Source: Dermanyssus gallinae
Taxonomy: Eukaryota > Arthropoda > Arachnida > Mesostigmata > Dermanyssidae
Length of the DNA stretch: 64,000 bases
Assembly (NCBI GenBank): GCA_003439945.1
Contig: QVRM01004803.1
Span: 62,001 to 126,000 of the forward strand
Reading direction: 5' to 3'
The notes beneath the pieces are model-generated. The model searched no databases, was not told the origin of the DNA, and saw only the letters and a list, made by a program, of their open reading frames with translations. Positions within the stretch are counted from its first letter, which is position 1; every line of letters starts with the position of its first letter. Shown piece after piece: positions 54,166 through 64,000 of the stretch. The translations under genes were made by a program, and so were the position numbers.

Positions 54166-57100
54166 CGGGCGCTAAGACATCGTTGTCATCGTCGACACCT
54201 CACACAACAATTTTTTGTCCGATCAGAGACGGCTGCCGGCTGTTGTCTCTTGTGGTGTTGTTCGTAGGAGTGCGGAAGAGGACTGTGTTCACCCATCCGG
54301 CCATCTACTTTACGCCTTTGTCTGTCTCTACGAGTGTCTGCCATTTGGCGTCAGTCACCCCCCCCCCCCTTGCAGTCGTTAGGCGGTCGCTCACGCGGAT
54401 GTCGCGTATTGCTTTTATTGCTTTTTTTCCATTTCCTTCCTACACATGTGCCTTCCTAAACACACGGCCTCTGTGTCGCGCGCGCCTGCAGATGAGTGAA
54501 GCAGTGTCAAAGAAAACTCCACACGGCGCACCTCTTCGATCGCTTGGGATGTTCTAGGAACAAGCAAAATTAAAAAAAAACAAAAAGAACAAGACAATAA
54601 GCGCTTTTCTCATTAACAATATTTTGCTAGCCGTATTGTCCGTGGTGGAAGCACCCGACCTGGTGCAGTATACAACTGTACTAAACCTCTCCAGTACGAT
54701 TTAATGCGATTTCTGCATTTAATTTTTAAGCTCAGATATGCTCAGGACCGAAAGCATTTCCTATTCTAAATTGTTTCTTCGATTGTTTGATTATCTCTTT
54801 GATGAAGTGGACCATCAAACGGACAAGCAACTGTATGGTATCGTATCGTGTTCTGCTCAAACTTTGCAACATTCGGGGGATTTATATATTACTAGGTAGG
54901 TTCACATCTCAGCATGACAAACATAAACCATTCTTTTAATATCAGTACTACACTGAACAGATGCATTTGCTAAAATCGTTAATACAATGATAAAGCGTTC
55001 GTGTCTCTGGTGCCTCGATTTGACCTAAAAACTGCTGAGATGCATTGCTTTTATTTAGTTGACCTTTCTGCTAAGTTTTTAAGACACATGGCACAAAACG
55101 CGCATTTTTTTAATGAATTGGACACAGTAGCAAAAAAATAAGAACCAACAGCAACGATAGAAACAAAACGCAGTGCTTCAAAGGTATTAACAGAATAACG
55201 ATATCAGAAACAGATAACGTACCAACATAATCAGAAAGGAATGTAGAACGACGACAACGCATAACACCTTTTCAGCTCTTAGCAATATAGGGATGAACGC
55301 ACATGGAGGTAGTCCGGTCTTACTGGCTATGCGCCTTTGAGGACTGCATCTGAATGTCATTAAGAAACTCTCTGCGAACTGATTTCGAATCCAAAGCCTT
55401 TGTTATTGGCCTAACATTATTTTGTGTACGTGGGAAAAAAGAGGGAAGTGAGTGAACGAGAAAGGCACTGAATTATATAGAAAAGATAGGCAAACGATGA
55501 CAATGATGATAAGAAGGCCAAAAGGCTTCGAGTATCGGCTGAGCGGGTGGAGCGTATACGGGAAGCATTACAATCAACAATGACGATTCTACGGACGCAA
55601 ACATAGACGAACACTGATCATGAGGGGATATTTAATCAGCAGCGTTCAGTAGTGAGTGGGTGGACGGACCTTTGCTGCTGCTCTATAAAAAATACGCGAA
55701 CCTCATTAACAACCTACCAACTCTTGCCCGACTCTGCCACGATCCCCCAGCATACACCTCATCTTCTTCACCCCCTTGAACATCCAGTTCGCCTTTCGCG
55801 CGTGTCTCTGTCCGTCTACAGCCGGACAAGTGGCCGCTGACCGGCAGGAACGATTGAGCTGATTTATCGGCAACTGAAAGTGCGCGAAACGAAACGGCGC
55901 TCACCCCTGAAGCGTTTCGATCCTCATTCTCCCTATTAGACAGGCCATGGCCTTCTTTTTCCCTATCAGACGGCCCGACGACTGAAAAGGGCAGCAGATC
56001 CACCACCACCACCAGCTGTTTCCGATGGCTGATCAGACGATAAGGGCAGCAGGCGACGAAGCCGATGATCGCAGCTCTGTAGAATTACTACGGTGCAAAG
56101 CAAGGCTCGTACTACTTAATACTACTCGTGTATGAATTCTATAACTGCGGATTTGATTATACAAACTCTAACAATGTATGATAGGATTTTGTTGTTGCTG
56201 TTGTTGTTGTTCTCAATGATATTTCTACAGCACTAAAAGCTTAAGGCTGTAAATAAATGTCGAATGAGTGTCGAACTATTTGGACTGGCGGAGTTTACCA
56301 ATCATGCCTGGAGTTGTAACATGCAACGGTAACTGTTGGGTTTTCGGCTCTGAATGAAAGATGCTGATCAGCATTTGACATCGACACATGGGGACGCTAT
56401 AACGCGCGTGATAGATAATGCAGCTTTTCGGCAGTGACGGCGGTAGGCTCATTTATCTCCAGATTATCTCAAAAGATAGCCGCTTCAGTTTTGGTTTAGA
56501 CAATAAATCACGTCTGTTCTTTCGGAAGCTCCCGCAAGTATTCTATTGAGTTTGTCGTATCTCCTATGCCTGCCTGTACTTTTAAGGGATTCTGGCGCAA
56601 TATTGTTAGATGTGCTATTTTCAAGGGTATGGCGAGCCTGGTTTAAGCACAGGCTTTCTGTTATTATTTGTCTGAATATTTCTCACGTTTGACAGCTTAT
56701 GCCCGCGCTATTTTTGTATCAATCTGTAACCTTACAAGCGGTCCAATCTCTGTACAGCATTGCCTGCAAATGTAGTCACCGTTGGAAGTGGCGGTGTTAC
56801 TCTGAGCAATGCTTGAGCATACGAATGGTACTTAGTTTGCAACTATAGTGAAAAGTGTCATTCTTCTATTCGTTATCTATCTTGGAGTGCTATGCTATCT
56901 TAAGAGTCCGCGTTAGAGTAATAGCTCCTCAAAATAGATATGACTTCTTAATTTTTGTTCTATTCTTTCTGTTTTGCTGGCCTCTTAGACTTTTCCAAAC
57001 TATGTATTTAGCCTGTTAAAAATGGTAGGGACACAGCGGTAGCTACGCAGCTCAGCCGATTTAAGACAGTAGTGTTTGTAGTTATTAGCAAACGGCTACG

Positions 57101-58095
57101 GAAATAAATACAGATAAAATGCATTACCAAGAAAGCGAGAAAATAAGAGGTGAGGGTGACCACAAAGTCTGCTGTGTTACGCTATACCATCTCTGTCCTT
57201 ATTCGTTCGTGCGATTACGTTCGTTTTTCCTATACCCGCTATCATTCACGTGCTTTTTTGTTCTCCCGTGTGTGTGTGTGTGTTTCGTAGCAGTACGGCC
57301 TTAGCGGTGGAAGAAGTTTAGATGGCATCTGCCAGTCGCAAAGGGACGACGCTGGGGTTTCTTGTCCAGCGGCAGGAAAGCTTTGAAGGGCAGTCTTGGC
57401 AGTGACAGCAGCAGTGGCGGCGAGGCCATCAAGATCTCTGTTGTTGTCTGGGAGATCGAGAGGAATTGAGGAGGATCTAGAAGGGCGGGAGGACCGAGAG
57501 AGAGAGAGAGGGAGGAAAACGAGACGGAGGGAGATATAGCGATGCGAGAGTCGGCTGGGGCATGAAGGTTAGATTTGTCGATTCTGGAGGGGTGCCTGAT
57601 GCGCGAACGATGACCAACAGCTGTTGCTGCTGCCGCTGCCGCTACCGCTGTTGCTGCCCTTACCGATGCCGCTTCTGCTCCGACTGGCTACGCCGGACTG
57701 CTATGCAAAGCCTTTACAGACAGCTAGAAGAAGACAACGTCAGCGGGCTCGATGGCCGAGTGGCCCGTGACCACCGCCACCACGCCGATGACCGCGTCGT
57801 TTGACTGCTGTAGAAGCAGCAACAGCACCGAGAGAAGGGCCTTGCCACTCCGGTCCTCTGTTGCTTTGTCTTAGCCTACCACCAATCATTTCTTCGTTGG
57901 TTCGTCGGCCACTCGCCAAACCCTGCTCGCCTCCCTGACTGATCATGCATACATTACGCATATACGCATCACCGCCAGCAGCCGACTCTAGCCGCTGCTG
58001 CCACTATACCTGCCACTACACCAGCGTCCACTAATAGTTAAGTCATTGCCTAAGTGTCTTCGCAATATAAAATGCAAACGAGCCAATGCTAGTTG

Positions 58096-58098
<3 letters not shown>
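54166..58098. other. About 3.9 kb without a recognisable gene
   Basis: Contains a C10 run at about 54360, a GTT patch at about 56190-56210, a GTGTGT run at about 57270, GA runs at about 57500 and a CTG/CGC-rich patch at 57620-57680. Frames up to 109 codons have no motifs. Confidence 0.4.
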
Positions 58099-58134
<36 letters not shown>

Positions 58135-58397
58135 GTGTAAGCCATTCTGCTGCAGTGTATTAATTTTCGATTCAGATCAGAAAGCACAGCAGTAAGGATT
58201 TCCTTAAAAGAAAAATTAGTTTCAGTGCTTGACGACGCAGAATAATAAAGTTATACTGGGTCTTCGATTAGTGATGCAATAATGCATTAACAATGGTAGC
58301 AATACCGTCTACTGAACGTTCTTACACAAGAACAATTTGTGACTTCCGTTGTGCAAGTGTTAAAATTATGATTTGTTTTAAGTTCTGTGGATGGGCT

Positions 58398-58436
<39 letters not shown>
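58099..58436. repeat. Two (TA)n microsatellites
   Basis: (TA)n at 58099-58133 and 58400-58436, with no gene in between. Confidence 0.95.
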
Positions 58437-58439
<3 letters not shown>

Positions 58440-60633
58440 GCTGCGGACCAATTTTCCATGATAATCGAATATTAGAGAGTCCAAGTATAGTCCCGTGGGC
58501 GCTATGTTTCCTCTAATTTCTTGCGTCATTAGATTAACCCCGCAATTGCAGCAAGAATCACTTACGGTAGTAGGTACTTTTGCTTGACAGCAATCGCATA
58601 CAGCAAAGTACTGCGTCTAGTATATAACTAAGCAAACGTTTTGCGTTTTGGTATTCCGTATTAAACCAAGTACACGTGCAAGCAAGGTCCGCCACGAAGA
58701 AGCGTGGCGGGCCGTTCCTCCTCCTTCTCCTCGTTCTCTCTTTAACGATGCCACTCCTGTGATCTGGTAACACTCGCGTGTGTTGGTCCGGCTGTGTGCG
58801 TCTGCGCGTACGAAGCGTTAGCATATGGTATGAAGCGTCCCCACATGTCATCATCACGTGATATACGCATCCTGCCGCAAGCCAACTGCTATCGCTACTG
58901 GGCCTGTTACCAGTCATGCCACGACGATCCTGTCACCATACACGTCTCTGTGATTCCGGGCGCAGGCTCTGCGTGCCTGTTTTCGTGTACTTACGCGGTC
59001 TCTGTCGAGTAGGCTATGGGCTCTCTACGTATGACGACTAGTCTCCGTGTTGGCCTCGGTCTTTTCTCAGGCACCTCGGCTATCATCGTCAGCCGGAATC
59101 GCCGGACGCTCTATCTACCACGGGCGTCACGACACATCAGAGAGAGAAAGAGAAGGAGCTGGAGTGCGAATGTCAACCGCACGTCGGCCTTGGCTGCTTA
59201 GAGCACGAACAGGAGAGAGCACGCGAGAGCAAGAGAAAGAGAGAGAGAGGGAGACAGAGACATCGCTTGCAATGATGATAATAATAAAAAGCTGGCAATT
59301 CTAGGGCCAGCAGTCGTGACACCATGATGGAAATAGACGACACCTCGCGTTGATCTCAAGCCACCCTCCAAAAACCTCCCGGTGCGGCATTCTCACGCAT
59401 TCTCACATTGCAAATCCGCCTAGAAGCTAAAGTGCGCGCTGGCCATTTGAAAGCTCTCTTTTGCCTGCTTCGTGTGCCTGTTTCCTCTGCGCGCGCTGCG
59501 TATGTCTGCAGTGGCACTTGGTCAAAGCGGGCAGAACGATCCACGTTGACAAATGACGCTCTTCTGCCCCAGCCTTTCTGATGGGGACGTGCGTTCTCCT
59601 CCGAGCAGCTAGCCTACCTCTGTGTAAGTATGCCCACTGCGGATTCTATTGCTGCTGTGCGGCGAATACACTACTTCCCCCATAGTGCCGGCAGCGTCCG
59701 GAAAAAGCTCACCTATGAAATTATCCAAGACAGTAATGCGCAATAACGGTTAGACGCGGAGGTGCCAGGGGCAGAAGGGGAGGGAGGAAGGCAAAGTCGC
59801 TGAACTGGGATGGCTGCCTAGGTGCGTTGCCGAAAACGAAAGCAAAAGTAAAGGAAACGAGGGAAACCGAAAGACACGTAGTTCTACTTACGTGGCGTAT
59901 AGTACTTACGCAAAGTACCTGCTGGTCGCTAACTGAGTATGAGTATACGCTGGGTAGCTCTTCTGGTTGCCGTAGAAATGCCCTTTAGGCTGGTACTGGC
60001 AGTTTAGAAAAACACATTTTATAAAATATTTTGAATCGTCAAGAGATGACATAGATGCCTTTATAAAGTTTTAATTTTAAAAAAATGTGTACAATTATAG
60101 TACAAAACTTTCGGGTGATTTACCTTACTTGACTTACTCGATACTACGTTTCTATTGTGCAACATGTTTAGGACGCTCGGATAGCGCGAGCGTCATACAA
60201 GTCTGCCTTGGATGGAGTACCGATTATGATTTCGCACCATGTGGGCTTTGCCAGGGCTCAACTAAACTCTAAAGGGTTTGCGCCTCGAGCGGCTATTGGT
60301 TTCCTATTAATACATTTAAAGGGTCCAACAAAAACCTTCCAAATCAAGAACATTGTTTTCCCTTTTCCCACTGACTAAGCAGACCGTTGTTGGTTTTCGT
60401 TGTATAGGTTTTTGTGTGTATGTATTTTTGTGAGCAATAATTCATCTACAAGAAAACTAGGTTCGTTTTGTATTTGAGCGTCAATGAGATATATGTAGCT
60501 CAAACCGTGCTGCGTCCATTTTATGACGGTTATTTACTTTAATTGAGGCGCAAGATATCATGTCATTAGTTCCTAGAGAAAACATCTCAATAGACATAAC
60601 ACTTGTTAATACTACTGCGCATAGTACGCTTTC
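58437..60633. other. No gene seen; GA-rich patch
   Basis: GA-rich runs at about 59138-59255. Minus-strand GTAAGT donor-like sites at about 58994, 59892 and 59915 lack partners. Confidence 0.4.
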
Positions 60634-60651
60634 TATATATATATATATATA
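60634..60651. repeat. Short (TA)n tract
   Basis: About eight TA units. Confidence 0.9.
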
Positions 60652-61317
60652 ATAAGGAGTAGTTCTACAAAATCGCATACCGCATTGCCATGAATAACCT
60701 GGATGCAGAAATGTATGTCGTAATATGTATGAAAACAAAGAAACAGAGGATACAAGAGAGTGACACACAAGGAGTTCAGCGAGAAGACGACTAGTGGCAG
60801 TGCGAATTCGAAATCCACCCCAAAGTAGTCGGACTGACGAGGTTCGCAAATCGCAGATCAGCGGTATCAGAACTTGCCAGTAGTGTTGCGGTAGTAGTGG
60901 CCGCCAAGTGCAGTAGTTGGACAGTAGACCAATTGAGAGAGGGCCTTGGAGAGCGAAGCGCGGCAAAAGAAATATCATATCACAAATGCCGGAGTCAATG
61001 AAGGCCTCTGAACTCAAGCTGCAAAAAGTCATCCAGTTATTCAATGTGGAGAGTTGCCCTCTTCTTTTGGATCTGCCCCGTCCTTACCATTTTCTGTCGC
61101 ATGCTACTAACAAAGCTCCAGTAGAAGATGAGACTGTTTTCTAAATAGCGGCCTTTTTCGCGAGACTGACAGAAACATTGATGACGCATAGGGAGAGAGA
61201 GAGTCACGGAGTAGCGAGAAAAGAAAGCAGCACAGCAAAAGCAGGGCCGGCTTCAGTACTAGCAGCCGCACTGATTGCGAGGTAGGGACGATAACATCCA
61301 GCAACACCTTTAGCAGT
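60652..61317. other. No gene seen
   Basis: A 187-codon minus frame (60481-61044) spans most of this stretch but passes through the TA tract and shows no domain; judged non-coding. Confidence 0.4.
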
Positions 61318-61470
61318 ATGGCGCAGGAACAAGGTGAGATGTCGGTTAGTGCCCTGAAGAAGGGCGCGCCGCGACGGCCGTGGCATGAGGACTGGCCAAC
61401 AGATCAATGGGCCGAAACCGTGATGCGGTACGCCGATGAAACTATCAGCGATCTATCGACGGCCTCCTGA
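61318..61470 (+). CDS. Small 50-codon frame, uncertain
   Basis: ATG in good context (A at -3, G at +4). The product starts MAQEQGEMSVSALKKG and contains WHEDWPTDQWAETVMRYAD, acidic and Trp-rich. After only MAQEQ there is an AACAAG/GTGAGA string, a good splice donor, so the true exon could end there instead. No homology recognised and no promoter element found. Confidence 0.2.
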   Translation: MAQEQGEMSVSALKKGAPRRPWHEDWPTDQWAETVMRYADETISDLSTAS

Positions 61471-63177
61471 CTGCGACCAGTGTGATAACGATATGCAAAC
61501 TAGAGGCACGCGTCAAGTAGTCGCCCCACAGTAACCGATATGATGGCAGCAAGATCAATGAAAATACGCTTTGCGGATGTGAAAAGATTGGTGACAGAAT
61601 AATGATACGTCGAGGCCACCACAGTGCTCATAACAAGACGGATAAGTGGTTAAAATCGTTGCAATGGGTCGGCTCACGAAAATATGATGAAGTCTACCTT
61701 TAAAATAAATGGTAAGACCAAAAGCATTTATTATTTGCCGTAGAAGGAACTAGACGTACTCAGGGACAGGGAAGCTCCAATTCTGAGCGAGACGCACCTT
61801 TAGATAAACCAGGCAGGGGTGACGGAGTCAACAAAAGGTCAGTATACTGCTATTCTTAGCCCGGCAAATTAACTGGGTAGTGGCGGTCTTACAATGGGAA
61901 GTGTTATGGGCAACCGTCGGACGGAGAAGCAAAGAAGAACTATCGCTAATACAGCGCGTGCAGCCGAGTAGGTGGCAGACATGCCAAGGTAAGATATAAC
62001 CCTTGCTGCGACTACGCAACTCTAAACGAAGTATTTTTCAGGCCATTCAGCAAACCATGGTATATTTTGTATGCGGCCGAGACCGATCTGTCGATCTAGT
62101 AAATAATACAAGGCTCAAGCGGGTACGAAACCATCTGCACATCTTTAATTACGAGAGAGCTTTTCGGTATTCGGGCTTATGTTAGGAAACACACGAAAAC
62201 CAGAAACATGCGTTAAAGATGAGAAATGTGACCGGATAAGTCCTGTGAAATTGAAGGAGCAATTGGCGTAAATCACTAATAGGTTTATTGATGCTAGACC
62301 ATACGAGGAGATGAGGACGCGGCACAGGTAGCACGAAAAGTGAAATAACACCAAAAACAGCACCAATAGCGTTTTATTACGAAGGATACCGTTGATTAAA
62401 GGAATATCTCACACGAAGTATCTGGTCACTTACCGATTTATTGCTATATTCGTGCCAATGTTCAGACTAGTGGCGGAAGTGATATGTACTGTCTGGATAA
62501 GTGGATGAAGGAGAACAAAATACTAAGTGAAACGCAGATCGACTAAACGTGAGTATCTATGTCTTGCTGAAGAGTCGGCGTGTTGCAGTCCTGCCAGACG
62601 AGCGCTCACATGGGGTTGCGGCATATGGTGTAATGCTAATGACTACTGATACTAAGAGATAGCGCCGAAAATCGGCTGCTTTTCTATTCTGAGAGAGAAC
62701 CATTTGCATTTCTGCTGAGAGTTTTTCAATTTTTTTGTGTTATAAAGCGCATACAATGTGTTGATATGATGATTCAAGGATATAACACATATCTGTAGAT
62801 TATCATAAAATAGGAAAGGGAGCAGGGTCTATTATACAAAGTCTTTCATTGAGTGCAAACAAACGTTAGATAAGCGGAAATCATGAAGGGCGCTGGTAAT
62901 CAATCAAGGTATAGACACAGGGAGCGATAACATTGCACAGAGGTATATATATACATATAAAGGGAGAGAGAGATAATAGAAAGCAAGGGACAAAGGACAT
63001 AATGCTGAAAGGCAAAACAACACGTAGCGTCACGAAGCGTCCGCTCGAAGGTCTGCAGGTTCGCCGGCAAAAGAGAGAGAAATATGCTTCCGGGACGCAA
63101 TAGAAAAAGGGCCAGACAGAGCCGACGTGTAAATGCGGGCCAAGACGAAGCACACACACCTAGTCCCAACGGTGGCC
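61471..63177. other. No firm gene; possible LINE endonuclease trace
   Basis: At about 61745-61805 the plus strand reads KELDVLRDREAPILSETHL, similar to the ILxSETHL motif that opens LINE endonuclease domains, but nothing on either side confirms it. Otherwise nothing recognised. Confidence 0.3.
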
Positions 63178-63190
63178 TATATAAAAAAAG
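63178..63190 (+). promoter_or_regulatory. TATA box of the 63.3-kb gene
   Basis: CCTATATAAAAAAAG is a textbook TATA element. It predicts transcription start near 63208, giving about 50 bases of 5' UTR before the ATG at 63261. Confidence 0.6.
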
Positions 63191-63260
63191 CCACGCGCGC
63201 GAATCTCTGCGCGGTTACCACAACGTGATGATGGTATAGGCAGCAGCGCCGGGGGATGCA

Positions 63261-63422
63261 ATGAGGCGTTGGCGAGAGCTACGCTGTCCTCTGCTCATAT
63301 CCTCGACCATAATCGTTGTCGATGTGGCTAACGCAGTTAGTGCGGCTGGGACTCGCGCCAAAGCGACTCCCAGCATAGGGAAGACAGACTTTTGTGAGCC
63401 GGACAACGGCCGTTGCAAAGAG
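63261..63422 (+). CDS. First coding exon of a putative secreted/membrane protein
   Basis: 54 codons, ending exactly in phase 0 at GCAAAGAG/GTGAGT, a consensus splice donor. N-terminus MRRWRELR is basic, followed by a hydrophobic core CPLLISSTIIVVDVANA with a plausible signal-peptidase site near Ala25-Ala28. The exon then gives a short linker and FCEPDNGRCKE, the beginning of what looks like an extracellular cysteine-rich domain continued in later exons. A TATA box lies 83 bases upstream. The open frame continues past the donor with Gly/Pro-rich, unlikely sequence, which supports splicing here. The gene runs off the window. Family not recognised. Confidence 0.6.
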
Positions 63423-64000
63423 GTGAGTCCGGGCGGGGTAGGGTCACCGCCCGCAAGGGGGTCGACCGGGTGTGGGGCACTGAGCCCACTTCTAGTGAGC
63501 GAACGGGGAGGATGGGCACTTGGAGGGTTTGTCGAGCCCTAGCTCTGTCGCTGCTAACCGGGCGTACGTCACCTAGGTAGCCTAGCTGCGGCATCGGCAT
63601 CAACTACGGCAGCAGCAGTAGCGGGGATACAGTAATACCTATCTTGTACTGTTACAACCACATTACGTACTATTATGAGTATTACCGCTTCTGCTGATGC
63701 TCCCTTGGCGGCTGCTGCTTTTTCTGCTTCTGGTAGAACTGTTAGGGAAGAAGGAGTTGCGCGTCGCGTTCACAGTAAGGAAAACAACGACACAACAACA
63801 AGAAATGTAACAACAACTATAACAGCTGTAACAACGAAACACCAGCAAGAGAGGTAACGACAACGATAGCAGCTGCAACAACAACAACAGCTGTAACAAC
63901 GAAACAACAGATGTAACAACAACAATAACAGCTGCAACAACAACGATAACAGCTGCAACAACAACGATAACAGCTGCAAAAACAACGATAACAGCTGCAA
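63423..64000 (+). other. Intron 1 (partial) of the 63.3-kb gene
   Basis: Begins GTGAGTCCGG. Contains CAA/CAG-rich sequence and, at the right edge, a 21-bp tandem repeat. A pyrimidine-rich stretch ending TCTGGTAG at about 63737 resembles an acceptor, but in the exon frame it reads into a stop after two codons, so I do not use it. Confidence 0.45.
63888..64000 (+). repeat. 21-bp minisatellite with CAGCTG core
   Basis: Units of AACAACAACGATAACAGCTGC repeat near-perfectly at least three times up to the window edge, with decayed copies to the left (CAGCTGTAACAACGAAAC). Each unit carries a CAGCTG E-box-type hexamer. Confidence 0.85.

Noticed and set aside
60481..61044. 187-codon minus-strand open frame
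   Set aside because: Passes through a (TA)n tract, has no motif or splice support, and its composition looks random.

Overview
This is nuclear DNA from a eukaryote, most likely an arthropod. There are no operons or prokaryotic signals. The window is full of long (TA)n tracts and CAA/CAG/GTT trinucleotide runs, and its recognisable coding capacity is almost entirely transposable elements of families common in arthropods: mariner/Tc1, R1-like, R2-like and jockey/CR1-like. A chelicerate such as a mite is my guess, but I cannot name the species.

Layout. 0-5.9 kb: AT repeats, a tRNA-like SINE head and no clear gene. 6-12 kb: relics of three retroelements and one Tc1/mariner. 13.0-16.4 kb (minus): an almost intact R2-superfamily retrotransposon, broken only by a frameshift in a G9 run and one in-frame TAG. 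17.45-19.6 kb: a striking 2.16-kb palindromic DNA transposon with two inverted 959-bp arms. 20.0-21.3 kb: an intact mariner whose three catalytic aspartates are all present. 25.8-31.0 kb: a jockey/CR1-type LINE (intact 986-codon ORF2 and the C-terminal part of ORF1), its ORF1 ending at a (TA)n tract that holds a 696-bp long-TIR DNA element. 31.0-33.2 kb: an R1-like LINE lacking the middle of ORF2. 36.2 kb: a Tc1 scrap. 38.4-39.7 kb: a second mariner with one homopolymer frameshift. 40.4-45.5 kb: LINE relics, one carrying a nested 351-bp insertion with a 16-bp target duplication and a poly(A) tail. 47-51.3 kb: SINEs, a Tc3-like fragment and an R1 RT scrap, running into CAA/GTT-rich DNA.

Host-gene candidates are few. 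The best is at 63.18-63.42 kb (plus): a TATA box, a 54-codon first exon with a signal-peptide-like start and the beginning of a Cys-containing domain, then a consensus splice donor; the gene runs off the right edge. The second is at 46.0-46.3 kb (minus): a small secreted cysteine-rich peptide with its own TATA box. Weaker exon candidates lie near 1.6, 24.5, 52.1 and 61.3 kb.

Common thread: all four complete DNA transposons (17.45, 19.99, 30.25 and 38.43 kb) sit inside (TA)n tracts with TA duplications, and the 3' end of the R2-like element also lies beside one. The microsatellites seem to act as landing sites, or to grow from them. Everything here is read by eye; family assignments rest on motifs, not on searches.
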